Positions 12,126-23,802 of a DNA stretch of 64,000 bases are shown here, piece by piece. The notes under the pieces are model-generated. The model saw only the letters and a list, made by a program, of their open reading frames with translations, did no database searches and had not been told where the DNA came from. Source of the stretch: Rattus norvegicus (lineage: Eukaryota > Chordata > Mammalia > Rodentia > Muridae); NCBI RefSeq assembly GCF_036323735.1, contig NC_086034.1:29334939-29398938 (forward strand). Direction: 5' to 3'. The translations under genes and the position numbers were made by a program. Numbering within the stretch: the stretch's first letter is position 1; the number at the start of each line of letters is the position of its first letter.

Positions 12126-12534
12126 GAGAGACTAGACCAGAAAAACAGGAAGAACAGGAGAGGACCCGGGACAGGCAGTAGGGCAGGGGAGGGAAGAGAG
12201 CATGATATAAGGACATGTGGATGAAGATGGTGTGATGAAGTCCATTGCTTTGTATGACTTAAAAGTTAATCTTAAAACACTATTTCTAAAAACAATAAAG
12301 ATTCATTAGTAAGCAAGACAACCTTCATTGCTCAATATAAGTAAATGTCTATGTGAGGCAGATTAATGGATACATACTAATGACACACTAAGTCACTGGC
12401 AAGAGCCTCAAAACATACCAACAGTCCAGGCTGATACAGCTGTTTACTTTAAAACAAGCTTACATTTACATTTTTTCCTCTTTCTAAGAGCATACAGGCT
12501 TTACCCTGTCATGATAATGACTTAAAAGCATGGA

Positions 12535-12790
12535 TGACTTCAAGCAGACCTGTGCACGACTGTGGGGAGGCCAGAGATCAACACCCAAGTGTCTTCCTGA
12601 CCTCTGTTCTACGTCTCACTGAACCTAGAGCTCTCCAATGGATCTAGAAGGGCTGACTGGGCAGCAAACACCCACCTTCCTATCTAACCTGGAGCCCTGG
12701 AGTCAGAGACGCTTGTCTGGTTTTAAATGTGGCTCCCAACTCAGACACTCATGCTTGAGAGGCAAGCGCTTAGTGCTAAGCAATCTTTCC
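12535..12790 (-). repeat. Old rodent SINE-like repeat
   Basis: GGGGAGGCCAGAGATCAAC near 12564 and CTCACTGAACCTAGAGCTC near 12616 match a repeated rodent text, and the block ends like an antisense B2-family SINE (GGCAAGCGCTTAGTGCTAAGC near 12761). Low certainty. Confidence 0.35.
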
Positions 12791-12985
12791 CAAACCTAAA
12801 GCACCCTTTAAATCGTAAGCATGTAAGAAGTTCTAACGGAAAAACCCAGACACATGGGAAATTTGTCCAAAAAAAAATATATTTACACTCCAAACAGAAC
12901 CAACTGCTAAGTCGTCTTTGAAGTTCAGTTATACCCAAACCACCAAATCTGAAGAAAGACACACGCTTACTAAATGTGTAAACAC

Positions 12986-13187
12986 TTAATCTGCTAATGC
13001 TGGCAAAGCTGCCTGCAGGTTGTCTAAAGTCTGTTTCCCATCGTCTGAAGCTCTGCGTGCAGCCTTGGCCCCTGCATCAGGACCTCCAGCTACATCCTGG
13101 CTGTGCTCAGCTGGGGATGGAATTCCTCCTCCACTCAGTCTCTCCTCCTGGAAGGCACGCTTGTTAGGTAGCCTGTGAAGTAAGTCG
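12986..13187 (-). other. Possible terminal coding exon, or chance open frame (minus strand)
   Basis: On the minus strand, an acceptor-like TTTTCCAG ends at 13188, with a TGCTAAC branch-point match about 25 bases upstream. It is followed by an open frame with no ATG that runs to TAA at 12986-12988 (about 66 codons), rich in A, G, E, D and Q and ending LQAALPALAD. The frame closes immediately upstream of the acceptor. A second AG at 13173-13174 could also serve. I do not recognise the peptide. It could be a real last exon of an unknown gene, an old retrocopy fragment, or chance. No close minus-strand polyadenylation signal was seen. Confidence 0.25.
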
Positions 13188-13384
13188 CTGGAAAATTTTT
13201 ACTTTTGTTAGCAAAATAAAAATGTTTACTCCTCTTCTATTGCTGGATAAAAGAAAATACCCTAAGCTTGGCTGCATAAAGCAATACAAATTCAGCAGCT
13301 CTCAGGAAGAAGCCACAAGTTGTGTCTATGGCCCCATTCTCTAGTCAGCCTGATTGATAGCTTTGCAGGAGGGGTCTGCTGCCT

Positions 13385-14090
13385 GTGATGATTGACATCT
13401 ATAATACAAGTGCTTGTGGTGTGGAAGACAGAAGGTTGGGAGTTCAAGGTAGTGCTCAGGTATCTAGTGAGTTTGAAGCCAGCCTGGGCTACATGAGGCC
13501 CCGCCTCAAAAATCGATGTAAAAAAATAAGAGGTCATAGATTTGTGTGTGTCTGGGAATCTTGATGATGAATAGAAAAGGGTGTCAGAGGTGGAGGACCC
13601 TGGAGGGAGTCACTTCAGATGTGGAAGTCCAGTGTCAGAGTTCTGGCAGCCTCCTTAAGGGCTGTAAAATGAAAGCATTTCTTTACATTCTCGTCTCATC
13701 AAGCAGTGTCACCTGAAGACACCGACTGTGTGCAACAGTCAGTATAAGAACTTCACCATCTACTCTATTAGACCCAAGCCTGAGATGACAACAGATCTCT
13801 TTACGTCCTTCTAGGGTGTTGTGAATGGTCTCTGCTTTAGAGAAATGAGAGGGTGAAGAATGGTCACTCACCTAACATCTGAATCAGACCTGCCAGCAGT
13901 GGATTCCTTAGGGAAATGAAATTCGAGAATTCACCACAATTGTTAGAGTCTTCACGCCTCTCCCAGCTTCCCCTACCCATCATGAGTTGCGTTCATAATG
14001 AATGTGGTGATGCCGGCTACGATTTTCTACCCTACTGGTGTGCGGGTACCGAGTGGTCCATGCTCTAAAAGGTTCAAAGGTTACAGATGT
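13385..14090 (+). repeat. B1/B4 SINE, then unique sequence
   Basis: SINE at 13385-13525 (GAAGCCAGCCTGGGCTACATG near 13475). From 13530 to 14090 nothing is recognised. Confidence 0.6.
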
Positions 14091-14092
14091 GG

Positions 14093-14410
14093 GTGAGGCC
14101 AGCGATGTGGCTCAGCAGCAATGTGAAGGGCGTTTGCTGCAAGCCGAATGACCTGAGTTCAGTTACTGCAGCCCGCATGATGGAGAGTACGATCTGACTC
14201 CTACAAGTTGTCCTCTGACCTCCGTGTGTGCGTGTGTGCCTGCCTGAGTTCAAGTGCACCACTCTTGTGCAGGAACCCACAAGGTCAAAAGAGGTCCCTG
14301 AAACTGGCGTTACATACAAGCAGCCATTCTATATGGGTTTGGGGAACCCAAGCCAGGTCCTCTACTGGAGCAGTAAGTGCCCTGAGTGTTGAGGTATCTC
14401 TCAGCCCCAA
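14093..14410. repeat. B2 (plus) followed by B3 (minus)
   Basis: B2 at 14093-14235 (CGAATGACCTGAGTTCAGTT near 14145). Antisense B3 at about 14245-14410, ending TATCTCTCAGCCCC. Confidence 0.65.
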
Positions 14411-14689
14411 ATCAAGTTGTTTAGCTTCGTTTTGTTTTTTCCTAATTTTTGGTATTTGGCTTTAATTATTCGGTCTGCAGCCCATTGTATCTGATTCAGA
14501 GCCAGGAGCATTTATGTTGTTTTTTTGCAAGAGAGAACTTCGGGAATTTGTTTTAGCTATTAGCTTGCTCTTCCTATGGAAAAATAACCTAAAGAAAAAT
14601 GAGAAAAGAAAAAGATCGAAACCAAATAAATGAGGAAAAATACAAACAGGCAGTTTCTAAGAATGAATGTTCAGGGCATGGTTCCTAGC

Positions 14690-14850
14690 ACTCAGATGAC
14701 AGCTAACAATTCTCTGAAGCACTACTTCCGGTGGATCCAGGGACCTTTCCTGGCCTCTGTGGACACAGCATTCGTGTGATACACAAACCTACATACACAC
14801 AAAACACCTGTCCACATAAAAGAAAAATAAAGAAATCTTAAAAAGAAACC
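14690..14850 (+). repeat. B2 SINE 3' fragment
   Basis: CCTGGCCTCTGTGGACACAGC near 14752 and an A-rich tail with AATAAA. 14411-14689 and 14851-15060 are unique. Confidence 0.55.
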
Positions 14851-15059
14851 AAACCTATGTACTTTACCTCTGAAAGATCCTAAAAGTTAGACACAAGACA
14901 CTAAGAACAACAGAAATGCAGGGCAATTCGTCAAGTTCCTGTACACCACTCCATCCTGTTAGATATGGAGCTGAAAGTGCTTGTCTTCATAGAACTCTTC
15001 TCCAGATAGAGAATTTACACTGTAACATACCATCAGTATATAGATGATAGGTGATAATA

Positions 15060-15084
15060 TTGGAGATGTCATAGATGGAGAGAT

Positions 15085-15134
<50 letters not shown>

Positions 15135-15273
15135 GATGATAGATTATAGATATATAAATAGATATAGTGCTGTAGATACATAATAGATGATAGATTATAG
15201 ATATATAAATAGATATAGTGCTGTAGATACATAATAGATGATAGATAGATATAGATACATAATAGATAATAGG

Positions 15274-15330
<57 letters not shown>
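15060..15330 (+). repeat. (GATA)n array with a 51-bp tandem duplication inside
   Basis: (GATA)n at 15084-15133 and 15274-15327. Between them a 51-bp unit (starting GATGATAGATTATAGATA) occurs at 15135-15185 and again at 15186-15236, with a partial third copy after it. Confidence 0.95.
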
Positions 15331-15646
15331 TGTAGATTAGATACAGGACAGCAAGCTGACATAGTAACAGAGTTGTAGGAAAGCTTAAGAAGTGCATGAA
15401 GGGAGATGGCAGAGGTGGGAAAACCTCTGAGAACTTTCTGGAAAGCCAGAATGTGTCATCTGAGCAGAGACTGAAAAAGTCGAAGGCACTGGCCAACCAT
15501 TAGATATCCCGAATGCATGTACAAAACACCTGGTGTGGGATCTCACTGCTCCTGCTGTGCCAGACACCAGTGTGGTGGGGGCTTGGATTGGCACTCAAAA
15601 GAAGAATGGTTTGGGGTTTTTTTTTTCATAGAAGTAAGCACAAGGG

Positions 15647-15830
15647 ACTGGAGAGATGGCTCAGTTGTTAAGTATACACACTGTTCTTATAGAGATCCCC
15701 AGTTCAGTTTCCAGGCCACAGTTTATAAAGCTATTACAATTCTAGCTCCAGCAGATCTAATGCATTCACTGGCACCTGCACTCCTGTGCACATAACCCCA
15801 CACACATACCCACACACACATGATTGAATA
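15647..15830 (+). repeat. B2 SINE
   Basis: GGACTGGAGAGATGGCTCAG start near 15645. 15831-16440 is unique with no supported gene. Confidence 0.8.
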
Positions 15831-16544
15831 TATTTTTACATCTGTTCTTAAGGTAGACATGAGAAAGAAAGGTCGGAAGTTAACAAGGACAACTTGGAAG
15901 ATGTGTTCAGGACCTTGGGCTAAGAGAAGGAAGTGTTGGAGCATTTGAACCAGAATGCTGGAGAATTGGTTAAATGTCATGACAGTGCGGTGCACAGTGA
16001 CTCGTGTCTAAGGGTGAGGAAGGAAGGTCATGTGGTCAAGACTAGACCAAGTTACACAGTGAGACCAGAAAGGGAAGAAAACAGGGGAGGGGAGGAGGTA
16101 GTCAGGGAGAGAGCAGATCAGAGCAAAGGGTTTGGATAGAAGGGAGAATCAGAACAGCATGTTAACTCTTCAACTGCCTTGCTAAGAGCTTGACTTCTAC
16201 ATCATGCCTTTAAAGTTGAGACAATATAAACATGCCCAATATAAACAATATAAAGATGTCCAACATAAGCATCTATGCCTGGTGCACCAGGACTCTTCTA
16301 CTAGGGTATGTCTTAGTATCTTAGTAAGTAGCTTGTGGTATCTAACTTTACATTTATTTTGGTATAAGAGAGATCCAAATCACAACCTAAATATTGCTCT
16401 CAGAGATAAAATAAAGTATAGTGAACATTTTGACTTCCTGACAATTTGTTTTGTTTTGTTTGGGTTTTGACAATTTAGTTTTGTGTTGTTTTGGTGGTAG
16501 TGGTAGTAGTAGTTGTTGTTGTTGTTGTTGTTGGTCCATGTATC

Positions 16545-16641
16545 TCTTTTTGTCTTGGAACTTATTATGCAGACCAGGCTGTCCTCAAATTCACAGAGGC
16601 AGATGTCTCAGTCAATTAGGTTCTGGGATTAAAAGTGTCTC
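16545..16641 (-). repeat. Antisense B1 SINE, 5' half of the insertion target
   Basis: Reads as a reverse-strand B1 (GCAGACCAGGCTGTCCTC, then CTGGGATTAAAAG). The remaining ~24 bp resume at 24442-24465 after the nested LINE-1s. A T/TTG-rich tract (16450-16533) lies just before it. Confidence 0.7.
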
Positions 16642-17161
16642 TACAGAAAGAGGAACACTCCTCCATTGTTGGTGGGATTGCAGACTGGTACAACCATTCT
16701 AGAAATCAGTCTGGAGGTTCCTCAGAAAATTGGACATTGAACTGCCTGAGGATCCAGCTATACCTCTCTTGGGCATATACTCAAAAGATGCCCAAACATA
16801 TAACAAAGACACGTGCTCCACTATGTTCATTGCAGCCTTATTTATAATAGCCAGAAGCTGGAAAGAACCCAGATGCCCTTCAACAGAATGGATACAGAAA
16901 ATGTGATACATCTACACAATGGAATATTACTCAGCTATCAAAAACAACGACTTTATGAAGTTCATAGGCAAATGGATGGAACTGGAAAATGTCATCCTGA
17001 GTGAGGTAACCCAATCACAGAAAAACACACATGGTATGCACTCATTGATAAGTGGATATTAGCCCAAATGCTCGAATTACCCTAGATGCACAGAACACAT
17101 GAAACTCAAGAAGGATGACCAAAATGAGAATGCTTCACTCCTTCTTTAAAAGGGGAACAAG

Positions 17162-18111
17162 GACTGAAGCTCCCGGAAACGGCGGCGCAGATCTTCCTGG
17201 TTGCTGCCGCCACAGAGAGCTCGTGGGCAGCACCCCGCGAGCAAACTTGAGCCTCGGAACCATAGGTAAGACCAACTTTTCTGCTGCAAGAGACCTGCCT
17301 GGTGAACTCGGGACACACAGTGGCAGAATTCCTCTAGGACCGGGCACTTCCTGTGTTTACCGGGAGTCCCAAACCCGCGGATCCTGGCCCACAGCAGCTC
17401 AATGCTCCCAGACCCCGTGGGAGAGAGACCTGACCTCCTGGTCAGGTGGGCACTCCTGAGGCTGGAGAGCGGAAGAGACCACCAACACTGCCCACCCCTG
17501 CCCACATCTCTGGCCCAAGAGGAAACTGTATAAGGCCTCTGGGCTCCCGTGGGGGGGGGGGGGTGCCCAGGAGCGGCAGGAACCCTGCGCCTGAGACACC
17601 GCCGGAACCTGAAGGAAACAGACCGGATAAACAGTTCTCTGCACCCAAATCCCGTGGGAGAGAGAGCTGAACCTTCAGAGAGGAAGACACGCCTGAGAAA
17701 CCAGAAGAGACTGCACTCTGCACACATCTCGGACACCAGAGGAAAACACCAAACGCCATCTGGAACCCTAGTGCACGGAAGCTCCGGAAAGGGCGGCACA
17801 GATCTTCCTGGTTGCTGCCACCGCAGAGAGCTCGTGGGCAGCTCAAGCGAACTTGAGCCTCGGGACCACAGGTAAGACCAACTTTTCTGCTGCAAGTGAC
17901 CTGCCTGGTGAACACAAGACACAGGCCCACAGGAACAGCTGAAGACCTGTAGAGAGGAAAAACTACACGCCTGAAAGCAGAACACTCTGTCCCCATAACT
18001 GGCTGAAAGAAAAGAGGAAAACAGGTCTACAGCACTCCTGACACACAGGCTTATAGGACAGTCTAGCCACTGTCAGAAATAGCAGAACAAAGTAACACTA
18101 GAGATAATCTG
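17162..18111 (+). promoter_or_regulatory. LINE-1 5'UTR / promoter with repeated unit
   Basis: CpG-rich leader before ORF1. A ~125-bp block starting GAAGCTCC at 17166 and running through GGTAAGACCAACTTTTCTGC recurs at 17778, an offset of 612 bp. This suggests a first full monomer and a second partial one, as in rodent L1 promoters. A run of about 14 G lies near 17550-17563. L1 5'UTRs carry an internal RNA polymerase II promoter (family knowledge). Each repeat also contains a GGTAAGA donor-like site. Confidence 0.75.
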
Positions 18112-19191
18112 ATGGCGAGAGGCAAGCACAGGAACCCAAGCAACAGAAACCAAGACTACATGGCACCATCGGAGCCCAATTCTCCCATCAAAACAAACAT
18201 GGAATATCCAAACACACCAGAAAAGCAAGATCTAGTTTCAAAATCATATTTGATCATGATGCTGGAGGACTTCAAGAAAGACGTGAAGAACTCCCTTAGA
18301 GAAACACAGGAAAACATTAATAAACAAGTAGAAGCCTACAGAGAGGAATCGCAAAAATCCCTGAAAGAATTCCAGGAAAACACAATCAAACAGTTGAAGG
18401 AATTAAAAATGGAAATAGAAGCAATCAAGAAAGAACACATGGAAACAACCCTGGATATAGAACACCAAAAGAAGAGACAAGGAGCTGTAGATACAAGCTT
18501 CACCAACAGAATACAAGAGATGGAAGAGAAAATCTCAGGAGCAGAAGATTCCATAGAAATCATTGACTCAACTGTCAAAGATAATGTAAAGCAGAAAAAG
18601 CTACTGGTCCAAAACATACAGAAAATCCAGGACTCAATGAGAAGATCAAACCTAAGGATAATAGGTATAGAAGAGAGTGAAGGCTCCAAGCTCAAAGGAC
18701 CAGTAAATATCTTCAACAAAATAATAGAAGAAAACTTCCCTAACCTAAAAAAAGAGGAGATACCCATAGGCATACAAGAAGCCTACAGAACTCCAAATAG
18801 ATTGGACCAGAAAAGAAACACCTCCCGTCACATAATTGTCAAAACACCAAACGCACAAAACAAAGAAAGAATATTAAAAGCAGTAAGGGAAAAAGGTCAA
18901 GTAACATATAAAGGCAGACCTATCAGAATCACACCAGACTTTTCGCCAGAAACTATGAAGGCCAGAAGATCCTGGACTGATGTCATACAGACCCTAAGAG
19001 AACACAAATGCCAGCCCAGGTTACTGTATCCTGCAAAACTCTCAATTAACATAGATGGAGAAACCAAGATATTCCATGACAAAACCAAATTTACACAATA
19101 TCTTTCTACAAATCCAGCACTACAAAGGATAATAAATGGTAAAGCCCAACATAAGGAGGCAAGCTATACCCTAGAAGAAGCAAGAAACTAA
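18112..19191 (+). CDS. LINE-1 ORF1 protein (RNA-binding chaperone), intact
   Basis: An open frame of 359 codons within the full-length L1. The N-terminal third is basic and polar. About residues 45-165 are rich in E, K, Q and L with heptad spacing, consistent with the coiled coil that trimerises ORF1p. NLRIIGIEE begins at residue 180 and marks the RRM-like domain, followed by the basic C-terminal domain with TYKGRPIRITPDFS. The family binds L1 RNA and acts as a nucleic-acid chaperone in the cytoplasmic L1 RNP. The ATG at 18112 is the first of this frame after the leader and gives the usual length. A 59-base gap separates it from the first ATG of ORF2. Whether it is expressed cannot be seen. 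Confidence 0.9.
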   Translation: MARGKHRNPSNRNQDYMAPSEPNSPIKTNMEYPNTPEKQDLVSKSYLIMMLEDFKKDVKNSLRETQENINKQVEAYREESQKSLKEFQENTIKQLKELKMEIEAIKKEHMETTLDIEHQKKRQGAVDTSFTNRIQEMEEKISGAEDSIEIIDSTVKDNVKQKKLLVQNIQKIQDSMRRSNLRIIGIEESEGSKLKGPVNIFNKIIEENFPNLKKEEIPIGIQEAYRTPNRLDQKRNTSRHIIVKTPNAQNKERILKAVREKGQVTYKGRPIRITPDFSPETMKARRSWTDVIQTLREHKCQPRLLYPAKLSINIDGETKIFHDKTKFTQYLSTNPALQRIINGKAQHKEASYTLEEARN

Positions 19192-19250
19192 TTGTCTTGG
19201 CAACAAAACAAAGAGAAGAAAAGCACACAAACATAACCTCACATCCAAAT

Positions 19251-22200
19251 ATGAATATAACAGGAAGCAATAATCACTATTCCTTAATATCTCTCAACAT
19301 CAATGGCCTCAACTCCCCAATTAAAAGACATAGATTAACAAACTGGATACGCAACGAGGACCCTGCATTCTGCTGCCTACAGGAAACACACCTCAGAGAC
19401 AAAGACAGACACTACCTCAGAGTGAAAGGCTGGAAAACAACTTTCCAAGCAAATGGTCAGAAGAAGCAAGCTGGAGTAGCCATTCTAATATCAGATAAAA
19501 TCAATTTTCAACTAAAAGTCATCAAAAAAGATAAGGAAGGACACTTCATATTCATCAAAGGAAAAATCCACCAAGATGAACTCTCAAACCTAAATATCTA
19601 TGCCCCAAATACAAGGACACCTACATACGTAAAAGAAACCTTACTAAAGCTCAAAACACACATTGCACCTCACACAATAATAGTAGGAGACTTGAACACC
19701 CCATTCTCATCAATGGACAGATCATGGAAACAGAAATTAAACAGTGATGTCGACAGACTAAGAGAAGTCATGAGCCAAATGGACTTAACGGATATTTATA
19801 GAACATTCTATCCTAAAGCAAAAGGATATACCTTCTTCTCAGCTCCTCATGGTACTTTCTCCAAAATTGACCATATAATTGGTCAAAAAACGGGCCTCAA
19901 CAGGTACAGAAAGATACAAATAATCCCATGCGTGCTATCGGACCACCACGGCCTAAAACTGGTCTTCAATAACAATAAGGGAAGAATGCCCACATATACG
20001 TGGAAATTGAACAATACTCTACTCAATGATAACCTGGTCAAAGAAGAAATAAAGAAAGAAATTAAAAACTTTTTAGAATTTAATGAAAATGAAAGTACAA
20101 CATACCCAAACTTATGGGACACAATGAAAGCTGTGCTAAGAGGAAAACTCATAGCGCTGAGTGCCTGCAGAAAGAAACAGGAAAGAGCATATGTCAGCAG
20201 CTTGACAGCACACCTAAAAGCTCTAGAACAAAAAGAAGCAAATACACCCAGGAGGAGTAGAAGGCAGGAAATAATCAAACTCAGAGCTGAAATCAACCAA
20301 GTAGAAACAAAAAGGACCATAGAAAGAATCAACAGAACCAAAAGTTGGTTCTTTGAAAAAATCAACAAGATAGATAAACTCTTAGCCAGACTAATGAGAG
20401 GACACAGAGAGTGTGTCCAAATTAACAAAATCAGAAATGAAAAGGGAGACATAACTACAGATTCAGAGGAAATTCAAAAAATCATCAGATCTTACTATAA
20501 AAGCCTATATTCAACAAAACTTGAAAATCTACAGGAAATGGACAATTTCCTAGACAGGTACCAGGTACCGAAGTTAAATCAGGAACAGATAAACCAGTTA
20601 AACAACCCCATAACTCCTAAGGAAATAGGAGCAGTCATTAAAGGTCTCCCAACCAAAAAGAGCCCAGGTCCAGACGGGTTTAGTGCAGAATAATATCAAA
20701 CCTTCATAGAAGACCTCATACCAATATTATCCAAACTATTCCACAAAATTGAAACCGATGGATCACTCCCGAATTCCTTCTATGAAGCCACAATTACTCT
20801 TATACCTAAACCACACAAAGACCCAACAAAGAAAGAGAACTTCAGACCAATTTCCCTTATGAATATCGATGCAAAAATACTCAATAAAATTCTGGCAAAC
20901 CGAATCCAAGAGCACATCAAAACAATCATCCACCATGATCAAGTAGGCTTCATCCCAGGCATGCAGGGATGGTTTAATATACGGAAAACGATCAACGTGA
21001 TCCATTATATAAACAAACTGAAAGAACAAAACCACATGATCATTTCATTAGATGCTGAGAAAGCATTTAACAAAATTCAACACCCCTTCATGATAAAAGT
21101 CCTGGAAAGAATAGGAATTCAAGGCCCATACCTAAACATAGTAAAAGCCATATACAGCAAACCAGTTGCTAACATTAAACTAAATGGAGAGAAACTTGAA
21201 GCAATCCCACTAAAATCAGGGACTAGACAGGGCTGCCCACTCTCTTCTTACTTAATCAATATAGTTCTTGAAGTTCTAGCCAGAGCAATCAGACAACAAA
21301 AGGAGGTCAAGGGGATACAGATCGGAAAAGAAGAAGTCAAAATATCACTATTTGCAGATGATATGATAGTATATTTAAGTGATCCCAAAAGTTCCACCAG
21401 AGAACTACTAAAGCTGATAAACACCTTCAGCAAAGTGGCTGGGTATAAAATTAACTCAAATAAATCATTAGCCTTACTCTACACAAAAGAGAAACAAGCC
21501 GAGAAAGAAATTAGGGAAACGACACCCTTCATAATAGACCCAAATAATATAACGTACCTCGGTGTGACTTTAACCAAGCAAGTAAAAGATCTATACAATA
21601 AGAACTTCAAGACACTGAAGAAAGAAATTGAAGAAGACCTCAGAAGATGGAAAGATCTCCCATGCTCATGGATTGGCAGGATTAATATAGTAAAAATGGC
21701 CATTTTACCAAAAGCGATCGACAGATTCAATGCAATCCCCATCAAAATACCAATCCATTTCTTCAAAGAGTTAGACAGAACAATTTGCAAATTCATCTGG
21801 AATAACAAAAAACCCAGGATAGCTAAAACTATTCTCAACAATAAAAGAACTTCTGGGGGAATCACTATCCCTGAACTCAAGCAGTATTACAGAGCATTAG
21901 TGATAAAAACTGCATGGTATTGGTACAGAGACAGACAGATAGACCAATGGAATAGAATTGAAGACCCAGAAATGAACCCACACACCTATGGTCACTTGAT
22001 TTTTGACAAAGGAGCCAAATCCATCCAATGGAAAAAAGATAGCATTTTCAGCAAATGGTGCTGGTTCAACTGGAGGTCATCATGTAGAAGAATGCAGATA
22101 GATCCATGCTTATCACCCTGTACAAAGCTTAAGTCCAAGTGGATCAAGGACCTCCACATCAAACCAGACACACTCAAACTAATAGAAGAAAAACTAGGGA

Positions 22201-23078
22201 TGCATCTGGAACACATGGGCACTGGAAAAAATTTCCTAAACAAAACACCAATGGCTTATGCTCTAAGATCAAGAATCGACAAATGGGATCTCATCAAACT
22301 GCAAAGCTTCTGTAAGGCAAAGGACACTGTGGTTAGGACAAAACGGCAACCAACAAATTGGGAAAAGATCTTTACCAATCCTACAACAGATAGAGGCCTT
22401 ATATCCAAAATATACAAAGAACTCAAGAAGTTAGACCGCAGGGAGACAAATAACCCTATTAAAAAATGGGGTTCAGAGCTAAACAAAGAATTCACAGCTG
22501 AGGAATGCCGAATGGCTGAGAAACACCTAAAGAAATGTTCAACATCTTTAGTCATAAGGGAAATGCAAATCAAAACAACCCTGAGATTTCACCTCACACC
22601 AGTGAGAATGGCTAAGATCAAAAACTCAGGTGACCGCAGATGCTGGCGAGGATTCGGAGAAAGAGGAACACTCCTCCATTGTTGGTGGGATTGCAGACTG
22701 GTACAACCATTCTGGAAATCAGTCTGGAGGTTCCTCAGAAAATTGGACATTGAACTGCCTGAGGATCCAGCTATACCTCTCTTGGGCATATACCCAAAAG
22801 ATGCCCCAACATATAAAAAAGACACGTGCTCCACTTTGTTCATCACAGCCTTATTTATAATAGCCAGAAGCTGGAAAGAACCCAGATGCCCTTCAACAGA
22901 GGAATGGATATAGAAAATGTGGTACATCTACACAATGGACTATTACTCAACTATCAAAAACAACGGCTTTATGAAATTCATAGGCAAATGGTTGGAACTG
23001 GAAAATATCATCCTGAGTGAGCTAACCCAATCACAGAAAGACATAAATGGTATGCACTCACTGATAAGTGGCTATTAG
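19251..23078 (+). pseudogene. LINE-1 ORF2 (endonuclease/reverse transcriptase), inactivated
   Basis: One continuous frame with two premature stops: TAA at 20691-20693, between the endonuclease and reverse transcriptase domains, and TAG at 22911-22913, about 55 codons before the usual end (TAG at 23076-23078). The first in-frame ATG is at 19251. Endonuclease motifs are present: LNINGLNSP (about 19290), QETHL (about 19380), GDLNTP (about 19687) and SDHHGL (about 19940). The reverse transcriptase catalytic FADD is at 21351-21362. In the cysteine-rich C-terminal motif (22641 onward) one cysteine is replaced by phenylalanine at 22653-22655; the L1 at 48.4-51.0 kb keeps it. The family enzyme nicks DNA and reverse-transcribes RNA at the nick. 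This copy cannot make full-length protein. Confidence 0.92.
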
Positions 23079-23802
23079 CCCAAATGCTTGAATTACCCTA
23101 GATGCCTAGAACAAATGAAACTCAAGACAGATGATCAAAATGTGAATGCTTCACTCCTTCTCTAAAAGGGGAACAAGAATACCCTTGGCAGGGAAGAGAG
23201 AGGCAAAGATTAAAACAGAGACTGAAGGAACACCCATTCAGAGCCTGCCCCACATGTGGCCCATTCATATACAGCCACCCAATTAGACAAGATGGATGAA
23301 GCAAAGAAGTGCAGACCAACAGGAGCCGGATGTAGATCGCTTCTGAGAGACACAGCCAGAATACAGCAAATACAGAGGCGAATGCCAGCAGCAAACCACT
23401 GAACTGAGAATAGGACCCCCGTTGAAGGAATCAGAGAAAGAACTGGAAGAGCTTGAAGGGGCTCGAGACCCCATATGTACAACAATGCCAAGCAACCAGA
23501 GCTTCCAGGGACTAAGCCACTACCTAAAGACTATACATGGACTGACCCTGGACTCTGACCTCATAGGTAGCAATGAATATCCTAGTAAGAGCACCAATGG
23601 AAGGGGAAGCCCTGGGTCCTGCTAAGACTGAACCCCCAGTGAACTAGAATGTTGGTGGGAGGGCGGCAATGGGGGGAGGGTTGGGAGGGGAACACCCATA
23701 AGGAAGGGGAGGGGGGAGGGGGATGTTTGCCCGGAAACCAAAGAATTATTATTAAGTATTAAATAAATTTAAAAAAATAAATAAAATAAAATAAAATAAA
23801 AT
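23079..23802 (+). other. LINE-1 3'UTR with G-rich polypurine tract and A-rich tail
   Basis: Noncoding tail of the inner L1. About 23640-23735 is a strand-asymmetric run with several GGGG blocks, able in principle to form a G-quadruplex. The element ends in irregular TAAAA/TAAA repeats (23755-23802) rather than a plain poly(A). Confidence 0.8.

Larger units (their letters stand above)
17162..23802 (+). mobile_element. Full-length rat LINE-1 inserted into an older L1
   Basis: A complete structure of about 6.64 kb: GC-rich 5'UTR (17162-18111), intact ORF1 (18112-19191), defective ORF2 (about 19251-23078), 3'UTR with a G-rich polypurine tract (about 23640-23735), and an A-rich tail with TAAAA units. 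It is flanked by GGGAACAAG at 17153-17161 and 23803-23811, which lies in the 3'UTR of the older L1 around it. It looks fairly young because ORF1 is intact. ORF2 has two in-frame stops and a lost cysteine, so it is not autonomous, although ORF1 protein could still be made. Confidence 0.9.

Noticed and set aside
15060..15330. Regular repeats as a CRISPR-like array
   Set aside because: Tetranucleotide microsatellite in a mammalian genome; no unique spacers.
18336..20452. Long antisense frames opposite LINE-1 ORF1 and ORF2
   Set aside because: Shadows of the L1 coding strand; no independent evidence.
20859..22913. 684-codon open frame as a host reverse-transcriptase-like gene
   Set aside because: It is the second half of LINE-1 ORF2 in the same frame as 19251-20690, separated only by a stop codon.
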